The notes under the pieces: model-generated | Database searches by the model: none | Told to the model about the DNA's origin: nothing | Seen by the model: the letters and a program-made list of their open reading frames with translations, nothing else | Translations under genes and position numbers: made by a program | In this document: positions 19,797 to 34,375 of the stretch, in pieces | How the letters are laid out: each line of letters opens with the position of its first letter | How positions within the stretch are numbered: position 1 is the stretch's first letter | Source: Paramacrobiotus richtersi | Taxonomy: Eukaryota > Tardigrada > Eutardigrada > Parachela > Macrobiotidae | Direction: 5' to 3' | Assembly: GCA_034698045.1 (NCBI GenBank) | Contig: JAQGAU010000152.1 | Coordinates: 1-37,668 of the forward strand | Length of the DNA: 37,668 nucleotides

Positions 19797-22700
19797 TCAA
19801 CTAACATGTCCCATTGGCATCACATTTTCTCCAGATGGTGGCGAAGCGTGCCGTGCCCTGAACGCACAGGCCATTCTCCGGAATCTTCTGGGAAACAGAA
19901 TATCCAATAGCTCCTTCCGGCACTCATCATTCATTAGAAAAAATGTCATCTACAAAACAGAGTCACAGATTTTCAGATTTAATGGTTTTACAGGAACGTA
20001 TACGAATCTTTCCACATATGTTTACCGTACCGGTGTTGACATTTGTCCAATAGAATTAACTGTACGAAACCACAGGCCGATTAATGGATTAGACTGAACA
20101 CCCAACCTCAGTATATCCTGCATCAGCGGATTGAGAAGAGCTGTCAGGCAGTGTACAGTGCTGACGATCAGTAGGATCTTCACTAGCCGTAGACGCAAAC
20201 GGGGACGCGGCTGGTGGTAAGTCCTGCCAACGATCTGCGGACGGGGGCCTGTGGTCTCGATGCGCGCCATCAATGCTCGACGCAAAAACAGCTTGATCCC
20301 CAGTATTAGGTACACGATAGGGGTTAACGCCAGCGGGAGATATGTCCCTGCAAATTCAACACGAGTTACGTACAGCTGCATAGTACATACCTATGTAGAT
20401 TAACCATACATAAATGTGCGATCTGTGGGCTAAAACAAATAAAGAAATAATATTAGGGGACTCGGTCTCGAGTCGCGGAAAGCGCGTCTCCACCGTTAGT
20501 AGCGCACTTTTCAGGGTCACTTTGCATACCATTACCGAACTTCATTCGTCCAACTTGCGCAGTTCATGTTTTTATACCGAACCATTTTGGGGAACAATGC
20601 GCACCGAACTTGTTTTGTTCTGCATATTCTAATTTTACCCATACAGCGATGCTTTGCGTATATCTCCAAGTCTAACTTGCACAAATCCCATCCGACCTTC
20701 AAATCGTAAAAACTGCGGAGTGGAGTGCATCTTCTGTTAGTTAGTAATAAGTCTGCAAATTGTAAAACACAAGCGATTCGACAGCATCAAAACAGCCGCA
20801 GAGAAGTGGCCCGCACTGAAAGTCCGACTCTGACCGCTCAAAGTCTGCCTCCAACCCTGAATGTCTGTCCTCTGACACCTGAAAGTCTGACTCTGACCAA
20901 GAACGTTGTCGATTCTGCATATTTCGGAACTGGTTTTCTCAAATCCGCACTAGAACTAGGTGTACTTGTTACCTGCTGACAGGAACTAGCACTTCATTCA
21001 CTTCTCTTGTGCGAAATACGTCGTGCTGCTTCAGTATTTGTCCCGTTAATCATGCCCTTTGATAACAATTTCGATTCTGCATATTTCGTTCAGTTTAGAC
21101 CCGGTCAGAGTACAGGGTCAGAGTTTTAGTACGCAGAGTCAGATCTTTAGCATGCTTGGTCAGAGACAGACTTTGAGCGGTCAGAGTCAGCGTCTGAGTC
21201 AGACTTTCAGCGCGGGCCCAGAGAAGAACGCGCTAAAACCGTTGCAAAGAGGAATGCGCTCCAGCTAGCGCTCATGCGAACCGCCACAAATAACAAAGGA
21301 CACTCATGCGCTGTTCTATGTGAGCGTTAATCTCTGTAACCTAGATATGACTTTAATACCGCTTCTGTTATATGCATCTTCGACGTAGACGAAAACATCG
21401 AAGATCCAGTCTATGGTAGCAAGGAATGGTTTGGTCAGCGCAGAACCTGATAACTTCGGACACCATCGTCACAGCTGGTCAGGTGCTGAGCGTCATTCAT
21501 CGCTCTAGAAACAAAGCCGTATCCATGTCCTGTGACTAGACATGGCTAGGCTTGGCATTTAGTTTTTAGATAACCGCAGTACTTAATTTGGCACAAGTAC
21601 GGCTGCGTAGCAGTACCACGAAATTTGTCCAATAAAAAATGCGAAAGCTATAATTCTGGGAACCGCAACTTTTGAGGCATTTTACCATACCGAAAAATGG
21701 TACAGGGTACATCTTGTACAGTTATTAAAATATGCTGTTCAAAAACTTTGAATTTAATTATGTAGAAGCATCGTCTAACGATATCGTGCAGGCCGTTCCC
21801 AACGAATCAGCGAGAGAGCGGCCGGTACGTGGGCACGATTTCGTCAGCGGAAGGAATGTTCACGCACAGGTGCAGCTACTACAATAGGAAGGCAGATTTT
21901 CGTTCGTGTCATGCAGTGTAATAATGGAAACGCTAGTCTTGGTTAACCTCAGCATGTACGTGTTGGTTTTGCAATCTTGTAGTGTTCTCCTGGAAATTTT
22001 TATAAGGAAGGTTGTAGCGTCAAATGGAGTAGCACAGACTCGGTACATATGAAAACAGGTGAACAATTCGATGCGCAAGTTAATGGGAACAAGTTCGGTA
22101 TGCATAGATTTCGATATGCAAAGTGACCCGAAAAACTTCGGTGTGTAGTAAATTTGGTATCTGGTCGTTATCGGGAGTCTCGCCTTTACCGGCTATTAAT
22201 GCACGCAGCACGCTTTGCTTAAGCAATAAGTCAATGCCCTCTTGTGGCACGCGATGTATTGTGCTGTCGAAGTCTCTTTGGCTAATAATGATACTGTAAC
22301 TTATGTTTGTGTCAGACTGTGTGCTGTTAATGCACGATGTTGAAATTCACGCTGCACATCCCATACTCATGGAGCTCTCCGTTTATTCAGTTTGGTTTCT
22401 TTCGTCTGCATGGCGAATTTTTCGAAGCACTTCTTCGGAACGTTTTGAATACTCTATCTATCTGTGAACGTCATGACAGAAAACAGGCTAGGTCAATATG
22501 GATTGCCAAAAACAAAGTTAAGCAAGAAGCAGTTATTATTGTTTGTAGATGGACGATAGCAATACAAGCACAATACGAGCAAAATACTAAAATATGTGTG
22601 TAAAAATGTTGGACGTTAAACGCAAGGAAAACTTTTGCCTTGCGCACTACAACGGAAAGATATTCTCCTTAAACCAGACGGGGGATTTTAGTTACTAATT

Positions 22701-23329
22701 CGAGTGTAATGTTTCGACTTACCAAGTATCTGCTTGCAATTGACCAGAAACATGACACTAAGTTCTGACCGGCACTGTCGCGGTGACATTTTTCCTGCCG
22801 TTATATTGCCCTTCTCAACATATATGTAAAGATGTAGCATCAACGCAAACGTCCAGACTGCAGCAATCTGCCGAATCTGCATTTTCCTCGAGGTCCATAA
22901 CATAATCGTTGTTCTTGACGTGGGCACAACCGCCATCACTCGATTGACTCCCATGGCCAGCATTCCCCACATGCTCACGACAACCATGGTCAAGTACAGG
23001 AACGTGTGATGTCGACACACACTATCACTGTAGATGACGCTGTTGGCGCGTGTGTCGGCCAGGTAGGAACCGATCAGAGCGAAGGGCAGATGGAAACCCA
23101 CCAGCATCAGCTCGGTTATGTTCTGGTTGATCAGTAGCAGGCGGGTGCTGACGAATAATGTGGAGTTACGCAGCAGAACTATTAGGAATAAGACATAGAT
23201 AAGGGTTTCAGCGACACAGCTGGAGATGGTTGTGATAAATAAAATGTCAAGTTGGCGAAAGGCAAAAGAGGCGGCAACAGTGACACTGGAAAAGTTAGTG
23301 CCATTGGAAAAATTCGCTGGAGATCCCAT
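19797..23329 (-). CDS. Class A (rhodopsin-like) GPCR
   Basis: Exons 23329-22723, 20347-20031 and 19949-19797 join in phase 1 and phase 0 to 358 residues. The N-terminus has clustered N-glycosylation sites (NFS, NGT, NFS). TM1 spans about 30-53, TM2 64-88, TM3 106-135, TM4 152-171, TM5 192-223, TM6 255-275 and TM7 289-313. Cys105 before TM3 and Cys186 before TM5 can form the conserved disulfide. The DRY motif is NRV (129-131). The TM7 NPxxY is TPMTF (307-311), formed across the last splice junction, followed by a helix-8 segment FLMNDECRKELL and an Arg-rich tail. Intracellular loop 3 is basic. The ligand is unknown; peptide-receptor-like orphan families of invertebrates often vary in these motifs. 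Intron 1 is 2.4 kb and carries an inverted repeat; intron 2 is 81 nt. Confidence 0.85.
20800..21225. repeat. Inverted, internally tandem repeat in GPCR intron
   Basis: 20826-20847 and 21167-21188 are exact 22-nt reverse complements (core accgctcaaagtc / gactttgagcggt). Both arms also contain further gactctgacc-type or ggtcagagtc-type units, so several pairings are possible. A direct copy of cgattctgcatatttcg lies inside at both ends of the spacer (about 20920 and 21072). It looks like a foldback element or a minisatellite with an inversion. Confidence 0.8.
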
Positions 23330-24808
23330 GTAGTAAAGAGTACTAGTAGCTCAATGTTCAACGTCCAACGCAACCGTTCCGAAACGTATAACCATCAGAC
23401 AATGTTCTATCAACAAAAGTAATGTACATGTAATGTACATTACAAACCACAGCAAACAACATCATCCCAAAGCATGAACAGCACACCCCAGAAAACGCGA
23501 GGATTGAGATCATAACACTCCAGAGAAAGTCTGTAACAAAAAATCAGTATAATCATTCCCTTACGTAAACGTTGGAAGGCTTAATATCGGGCTGCATAAT
23601 CTTCTCCGTCATTCCTTTAAATATCCCAGTTCTTGCAAAAGGTGACGTTCGTCGATCACCGCGAGCCGGAATGAAGACGCCGTTGATCTGGAGGTTATTT
23701 GCTACAAGAAATGAAGATAGAAAATGTTTCTGCGGTTTCTGTCGGTCCAGAACGCTGTGATTTGTTCGTCCCCTGACAATAATTTCCTGGAACGGAATAA
23801 GGACTCCGTAATTAAATCCTGATATTTTCAATTATTTATGCAAGCTAGGTGGCGGGAGGTACATTAAAATTTCCGATAATTATGAGTGTATTTCAGAATT
23901 TACAGTTGTTTTGTTGCAAGGCCTTTTAATTAGCGTATGAACAGAGGTCAATACGCTCCACTGATTCAGCAAATAACAGGGCGCAAAGGGATTACACTTT
24001 CATACTCCAGTAAGAAATGTTATTATTGGAGCCACACAGTTTATATTTTAGTATATATGCGGTCATTTGAGTGAAGTCTGGAATGCAAATCAGCGAATGC
24101 ATGCATAGCCACCAAAGTAGTTTTTATCGCATTAAATGAACAGTTGGTGAACCCGTCAATATAATTATGTGAGCCGTGCGCTGCAGGATGGATCCAACTT
24201 CCAACAGTATTATAGTCTGACGCACACGTGCGTCACGCATGCACCATGTTTTTGAATTCCCATGGTATGAGTGTTAATCCCTGCAGGAACGGGATGCCTG
24301 CCTGCATAATGAATCTAATGTAACAGCGTGTAATAATAAAATCAGATACATTTGAGGTGCTGCAAGCCTGCATTAGTGACTGCAGTAGTGCTGAGTGTTT
24401 TTAACGAACACCCACATTCATGATGAACACTGATTAATTTGATTAGCCATATCATTTGCTAAATCAGATGTTAGAAGTTTTCCGTATAATCGGGTTTCTT
24501 TAATTTCTCGCCTTGTAAGGTATACGTGGTTTGTAGTCGCTTACTGGCATTTCACAAACCGCTGTATTACTATTATGAATACGATAACATTCCCTGCGTG
24601 ATGCTGTCCAAGTAACAACACGGCGATAAATTTTATATTACTGAGCTTTTTCTTCGATGTGAACAATACAGGGCACGCATTAAAGTGTGGCTGTTGCTGA
24701 TATTTAGTGCAGTAATTCTCCTTTAATTCCTCCACCCGATCTGAATGGTGCGCAGAGTGTTCTCGGCTCTGACATGACAGCTGCGAATATACGCCTCGCT
24801 GACTCTAT
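23330..24808. other. Gene-free stretch upstream of GPCR
   Basis: It contains the presumed GPCR promoter and a 14-bp palindrome gtaatgtacattac near 23431. No convincing gene is visible. The minus frame 23831-23553 ends with a kinase-like IKPSN string, but the preceding residues do not fit a kinase. Confidence 0.5.
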
Positions 24809-25192
24809 GTGGGCCTCTGCAGGAAAGCAACCCTAACTATCCCGGATAGCTGCAACGATAGCACCAGCCCCGCATGTCGAACTGGTCTGTGCAAGAAAAA
24901 GCGGGAAAAAGAGCGGCACTGCAGTGCCCTATCGGATCGCTACATTGTGCAGCCAGTGGCCTTTGAAACTATGGGAAGTTGGGGCACGCAGGCCAAAGCA
25001 TTTCTGAAAGAGGTGGGGCGCAAAATCCGAGAAACCAACGGAAACCCTCGATCCATGGAGTTTCTTCGTCAACGTATAAGCGTCGAAATTCAACGCGGAA
25101 ACGGATTGTGTGTTATGGGAACAGTAGACTCCAATAAGGAGATGGAAGATGTGTCTTTGTTCTTAATGTCTAACTTACGTTGTTGTCACTAA
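24809..25192 (+). pseudogene. Retroelement C-terminal remnant
   Basis: A 127-codon frame contains QPVAFETMGSWGTQAKAFL followed by a polar helix and then RISVEIQRGNGLCVMGTV. The pattern of P-V-A-x-E-T-x-G-x-W-G, then a helix, then an S-x-x-x-Q-R-G-N motif is one I associate with the extreme C-terminal tail of reverse-transcriptase polyproteins of non-LTR-type retrotransposons in invertebrates. No reverse transcriptase or endonuclease motif lies upstream, so only the 3' end is present, as expected from a 5'-truncated insertion. The first 35 codons are probably outside the original domain. The stop at 25190-25192 may be native or acquired. Confidence 0.55.
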
Positions 25193-25540
25193 TGCTGTAT
25201 TTCGAAAAAACGTAACTGACGACAGTCTGTGCAATATAGCTGTCCGGAAAAGTATCGGCAACGGAGCATCTTACACAAGCGTCATGCCGGATCGCCAGGA
25301 CATCAAAGCCACGGCATCTGGTAGCTTGCCATCGTCACTATGCAGTCCTGGTGGTGACCGTGTTGCTGGGATATTAGCTGAAACAATGGCGCGTCGTATA
25401 ACGTCACTAAGCGCCGAATGCCTTAGTTGCCGACCTTTGCTTCTTTTGCAACTTAGTCCATGGTGACCTTTGAAGAATATTCTCAACCATCTAGTGGGGA
25501 TAACCGACCCTCCAAACGAATTACGTATTGTGGGTAGCGA

Positions 25541-25665
25541 CGCGTCAGAATGGCCGAGCTCCGCGGACAAAGCAAGACAGTGGATAACCGTTATTTGAAA
25601 ACGTCCCGACTGCTGCCCGAGCAAAACGCTTGGCTCACGGGAATCAGGTTGTTGGCAGAGTTTTC
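25541..25665 (+). pseudogene. Third fragment of the helical gene family (last exon)
   Basis: The stretch aligns with the end of copy 1 (about 10995-11113): tagcgacg, gaatggccgagct, aaagcaagacagtgg, then gcccgagcaaaacgcttggctcacgggaatcaggtt split by small indels. Only about 120 nt of the last exon are recognisable, 14 kb from copy 1 and 350 nt after the retroelement remnant. It is too short to encode a product. Confidence 0.7.
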
Positions 25666-25669
25666 ATAA

Positions 25670-26475
25670 CCTACAGTTAAAAACCAGGTTCCAGACAAAC
25701 TGCAAATGAACATCCTGATTTCTCTTTGCCGATTAAAAGATGCTCAAAATGCTTGTTACCGATCAAACACTACAGCATTTAAGTGGACGGTTAGCTTGCC
25801 GCCTCAGAGAGGGAAGTCCATCGAACAACAGTGCCAAAACCTGCCTATAAGTATATGCCTTCAGGCATGCTGGTCCCAGCAAACTATAATTTAAATCTAC
25901 TTGAATTAAAGCAATTTAATTTAAGCGCAAAATTTTACTTTCCGGCACAAATGTATCCGAGATGTAGTATTATTTTTCGGTCTTAATCGTCGAATGCGCT
26001 TACTTTTAGATAAAGACACGTTAATAGTACAGTAAGAAATATAAGGTTCGAAGTACAATCATAATGGAAATGCGTATCATAATACTGGTTCTTGAACCGG
26101 TGTCGAAACGAATCGGCCTCATGATTTCATACTGATGGTTACCTTCTGCAATTAAGTCAATGAACTATTTTCCATCATCGTAATGTTGCGTCACATTCCA
26201 GCGAAGAATGATTTCCCACATACGGCGATTTGTATCTGCTCGCCATGCGTAAGCCAAAGTGCACAACCGTGCGACCATTTGCTGTTGATTGAGATAGGGT
26301 GATCTCAAAAGCATCATCAAAGTATTTCCATTTGTAGTCGCATTGCGCAGTTTGCTGATTTATTAATTACTGCTGCAAACACACCGGTTCTCAGGTCAGA
26401 TTTAATGAGTCGCAGTTTTTCGCAGCCATGATATAATTATGTAGTTTATAATAGTCCGGTATTTTTGGTTGCAGT
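25670..26475. other. Gene-free stretch
   Basis: AT-rich with only short frames. It presumably includes the promoter of the gene starting at 26476; no TATA box is convincing. Confidence 0.4.
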
Positions 26476-27139
26476 ATGCCGATCCCACATTTGCGATTTT
26501 TTCTTATGCTGATGCTTTGGAAGAGTTATGCTGTGGCTACCAGAAACATGAAAGGTTCTTGAGCGCTTCTGTTGTCCACGACCTAAATAATATGTTGTCA
26601 GTAATATTTTTCAGATGTGCAGCTGAGCGATTATCATGACGACAGTACATGTCGGGTAAAAGTGCCATTTCTCACTGAATCTTCAAGTGTCAGTGATAAA
26701 TACGGCGGGGTCATCTTGCTCTACGATTATCCACACAGAACCTGCAACCTAACAATAGAATATGTTGCACCTGTACGCATTGCCTATGATTCATCGGGCA
26801 ATAGTAATTTGGACGTTAAACTGATGTAAGTTAGTTATTATACTTTCGACAAGATGGGGTAAAACACCTATCTATCGTTTCAGACCCGAAATTGTCCTCA
26901 AGGAGCGGATAATCACACAAAGGACAGACATACCTGTAATGGACGATGGAATCCTCGTTTATCGTTCAGAATCCCAAGGCTCTATCAGCCACTTTAAAAC
27001 GGCATATTTCCTTCAAAAAATTATTTTAACTATTCAACTCGAGGAGAAACCGATCCACTATCATTATAATCTTAGTGCTTCCTGGATATTTATCTACCAC
27101 GCTGTTTTACGTACGGTGCTGTTGTCCGTTTCGTCTTAA
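26476..27139 (+). CDS. Small secreted orphan protein (3 exons)
   Basis: Exons 26476-26554, 26615-26825 and 26884-27139 give 181 residues. The two introns are 60 and 58 nt, matching the short intron class elsewhere in the window, and the phases (1, then 2) agree. Exon 1 is a signal peptide, MPIPHLRFFLMLMLWKSYAV, of exactly the same length (79 nt, phase 1) as in the helical gene at 8240. The mature part looks beta-rich, with two cysteines and an N-glycosylation site (NLT), around GGVILLYDYPHRTCNLTIEY. This faintly recalls CUB-like extracellular domains, but I do not assign it. The first donor is gttctt, weaker than the second (gtaagt). The C-terminal segment has a hydrophobic run. It could instead be the 5' part of a larger transcript. 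Confidence 0.55.
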
Positions 27140-27185
27140 TGCTACAAATCGTGGTCGATTCATACCGCGTTTGATTTTGATTAAG

Positions 27186-27379
27186 AAACTACTCAACCGA
27201 GCGCGTCATGACAGCCGCATGGACATTCTGCCCGAGACAGAATGGCTATGTACACCGGAAGCTATTGTGTAACTGGAAGAATATAATCGCATGTCTAGCA
27301 GATATTCCGGATAGCGATGTTCATCGACTCCAGGAATCGTTCGACCCAGTATCAGAAGCTCATGATGACATGTGCAAAG
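27186..27379 (+). CDS. Possible additional exon, cysteine-containing
   Basis: An open stretch between an acceptor-like tgattttgattaag and a donor aaag|gtacgg reads CPRQNGYVHRKLLCNWKNII and ends HDDMCK, with four spaced cysteines and helical character. It could be an exon of a secreted protein downstream of the 26476 gene. No partner exon was found and another frame is also open over part of it. Confidence 0.2.
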
Positions 27380-28546
27380 GTACGGCGGCGCTATTAATTA
27401 TACGAGTGCGATATACTGAACAAGACAAAACATCAAATGAAACCTATTCCAATTGACAGGTGGCTGTTCATAGACATATAATCAACTGGGAATTACCGCT
27501 AATTGTTTTCCTATACTTAAACACTGAAACACAGAAAATGGCGATCTACATTTTCCGGTCCTGAAATCACTCAACTTCAAGGGCATTACTAAACAATGAC
27601 TGGCTCGCACTGGCTGGTTAATGGCTGCATAATGCCTGCATGCTGCATGGCGCAATGGCTGGCTATTGACCGGCGGTTTTGTGTTTATGAGGCAGTCCAA
27701 AAATTGTACAGATTTCGTATATTATTCTATACAAGAAACACCTTCGGCTGTCGCCTTAGGGTTTCTCAGGGCGTCTAGGCAAACTGAATCATGTGACGGC
27801 TATGCAGCGTACGGCAAATTACAATGGGTTTCTTGCAAATGTCCAGGCGACTTTTAGAAAATTGTTCTTGAAATTTCTCGGAAGTACTTCTTTGGGTCGG
27901 AAAACTGTACACCGGCCCGAATTTTTAGAACTCTAACTTTATTTCGGGCCATTCTCAGTTTCTTAAACCGGGTTTTCGTTTGTACTGTAACAAAAATTAG
28001 GAAGCGCAAACTGAATTTTTTTCTTGCCGTCGCTTTTTAGCTCATGTTTTTTTGTTCAGTTGTTTAGTCTGTACGTTCATTTTTTCAGCAACCGTATCTT
28101 TAAAGTCTAGCGACTTTCAATGTGACTTTGAAGAGCAATCGGCGAAATTACTTTCATCGCTCGTTTAACGCCGGATGAAAATATTCGAAATAAAATGTCA
28201 AGTGACGCAGTTTTTGACTATGGGGAATCCGAACATGAGATTGGTTTTCCGTTTTAGTTTCTGGTTAGTTTAGTTTTTGATGTTACGGGGCGGCCGCGCG
28301 TATTATAGATCTAGATTTTAGATATAATCGACCGAAGCGAAGCGGAGGTCCTCCATGTTCAAGAGTTTTGCAAAGATGGATGTTGCCAACCATTTCTGCG
28401 TATTGCGATAACTCAAGCAGTTTTCGTCTGATCTTTTTCAGATTTCAACTGAAGATAGATTTTGGGGTGTCGACGAGCTGATTAGTTTTTGTCAATATAA
28501 AACTTTTAAAATGAACGAGTTATTAATAATACAAGAGCGGATATTT

Positions 28547-28571
28547 CGAAACAAAAGAATCTTTTGTTTCG
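28547..28571. repeat. 25-nt perfect palindrome
   Basis: cgaaacaaaaga and tcttttgtttcg flank a single a at 28559. Confidence 0.95.
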
Positions 28572-29573
28572 TGAATCGCGAACAATGCGCGTTACGCCAT
28601 CGGCTATGCGCGCCATAATGCGCTTTTCATCGTATCTTGCATCGTGTTTAACACGCTGCTATACCACAGTGTGGAGTTTTCTGTTACTTCTGCTGAATAT
28701 TACGCATTTTGATTATTAAAATTAAAACTCATGGAATTTTTATTGTGCTTGTAACATGGGCAACTTTGTATATTGCGTGGTCCCGAAAAGTCCCTCTGTA
28801 ACGGCGTTCACGCGGTTGCCGACATTTCGAAAGATCGTCCAACATCCTAACATCTTTATGCGAATTCAGAGTTTTTGCACTGGAACAGGTGAACAGTTTT
28901 CGAATCCCATAGACTTCCATGCTGTAAGCAGGAGCACCCGCCCGCTGCCTCATGAAAACGAGATTCTAAGAATCCTAACAAGTCCACATAGTACTGAGTC
29001 TGTGAGGGCTTCTTTCATAATGAACCATTCATAGGTTTTTGTTCTTCTTGATTTTGTGGGAGGATTTTTCAAACAATCGGGAAGAAAGTGTTGTAAGCAA
29101 CAGCAATTTTTGCATATCGGTTGAAATTTTCCCACCGCTTCTTCCGCAAATTTTTCTAACTTAGTCTTTGCTTTATATTAAAGCATACAGATGCAGGAAG
29201 AGTGAAAATTATTTAAAAATTATTATATTCTATTACCATATATATAACTATAGTCGTATGTACTGTAACTACGCGTTACTCTGCATTATCACGTTGATGT
29301 CCGTTCGCTTCGGTTTTTTATCGCAGCAAAGCGGAGTGCGATTACATAGTATACAGATTCTGTATATTATGCGAACTAGCAGATATGCCGTAGAATGAGA
29401 ATCATTCTATAACTAACTCTTTAGTAAATTGGAGTTGCATTCTCAGGGGGTCGATCTGGAGCCAAGATGCGTGCTGATAGTTGATATTTGCTACAAACTG
29501 TACCGTGTAATGGAATATTTGGATAGGGTTGAGTGTGTTATAAATAATGTTGGTTATATGAAGTAGCAATTGC

Positions 29574-29884
29574 GGTGAAAAGTTTAAACACGTTTCCTGC
29601 TCAAATAATTCCGCGCTTTGTCCAAACATCTTGAGATTTTCGTCATAAATGCACTTATATATGATGATCGTTCTGACCCATGATTTGCCCAGATGTTTGT
29701 TTCTGAATTTTTAAAATGGATTTCAAAACTATTGAAATTCCTTTTAAAATTTCAGAAACATACCACAGAGCTGAAAGCGGTTCAAAACGATCATCCCATA
29801 TAAGTGCATTTATGAAAAAAGTCTCAAGAAGTTTGGGTAGAACGTTGAATTATTTGAGATGGCAATGTGTTTAAACTTCTCAAT
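29574..29884. mobile_element. Foldback/MITE-like element, two 155-bp arms
   Basis: The two halves are imperfect reverse complements around 29729. Matching blocks from centre outward include atttcaa/ttgaaat, tgtttctgaa/ttcagaaaca, cataaatgcacttat/ataagtgcatttatg, tcttgaga/tctcaaga, ctcaaataattc/gaattatttgag and gtttaaacac/gtgtttaaac. There is almost no spacer and no coding potential. This fits a nonautonomous foldback transposon; flanking target duplications were not found. Confidence 0.8.
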
Positions 29885-30851
29885 GCTGTTGCGCAATAAC
29901 CGAACGTTGCGCGCACAAACGGATTTCTGGACACTGTATATCCATGTTCTGGTTATTCAAAACAATGACGCACCTTGGTTCAACGATCAGAGGTGCGCGG
30001 CTGTCTTGATTTCACTAATAGTTATAACAGTAGGTGGAAAATGGCCTTAAAATCATTATTCAGATTTTTGTAACCGGCAATGACCTAGAAACCTTGTTTT
30101 CCGTCATCATTCTGGTCGCCATATTAAACCGAGCATTAATTATCAGAAGCGCGATCTCGCTAATTAGAGCTCGCAGCATACGGATTTTCGGGAGCTGGCC
30201 ACATCGGGAACATTTTAAGATATAGGATACGTGTCGGATGCGCCAAAAATATCGGTCAGTCTAAGATATGTGCTATACTGCTATATATTGAATCCGAGAT
30301 CATTTATGTTGAATATTGCTGTTCGTAAATCGTCGGGCTTTAACAAATAAGCCTTGAATGTTTGGACTCGTTTACGACACTTCGTGTTAACATTAGTATC
30401 TGGTCAGTTGTAATGCGACATACCGCATTCATTTGACATCGAACACATTGAACTCCCGGGTCACCTTATAATATAAATGAGCGCTTAGTGCAAAGCCGGG
30501 GTGGGGGGTGGATATTTGGCTTCTCCCCAGATGGGCGGGCGCTCTGTACATTGAACAAAAATGTTGACTTGCCGCCTGTTTAATCACTTTACTGTACACA
30601 AGTTTTACTGTACTGAACCTTGCATAGGCTTGTGCGAAAGTTTTTAAACCGAGCTACCGCAAAAATTTTGCATTTTGCTTTGTTTTATTTAATGAAAAAT
30701 TTTCGCACAAAATCCAACCGGATAACCTAGCTTTTGCGCCTTTTAAAGTTGGTGCAACCGTACGTCCGTGCCTTATGGTCAGTCTGTTGTAGAGTGGCGT
30801 TCTATGCATGTACCGATCGCTTTATTTAACGGTATTAATTTTACCCTTTAG

Positions 30852-34375
<3,524 letters not shown>

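Larger units (their letters stand above)
27460..30851. other. Long gene-free region with foldback elements
   Basis: 3.4 kb with no supportable gene on either strand; frames are short and AT-driven. It contains a 25-nt palindrome at 28547-28571 and a large foldback at 29574-29884. An upstream exon of the receptor gene, with its signal peptide, may be hidden here but I could not identify it. Confidence 0.5.

Noticed and set aside
23553-23831. Minus-strand frame ending IMQPDIKPSNV, kinase catalytic-loop look-alike
   Set aside because: The rest of the frame has no kinase strands, helices or Lys motif, and the HRD His is absent; probably chance.
28756-29034. 92-codon plus frame in the gene desert
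   Set aside because: No signal, domain or splice evidence.
30806-30851. ATG just before the receptor exon as its start
   Set aside because: The frame stops at the TAG of the acceptor and any intron would be about 20 nt.
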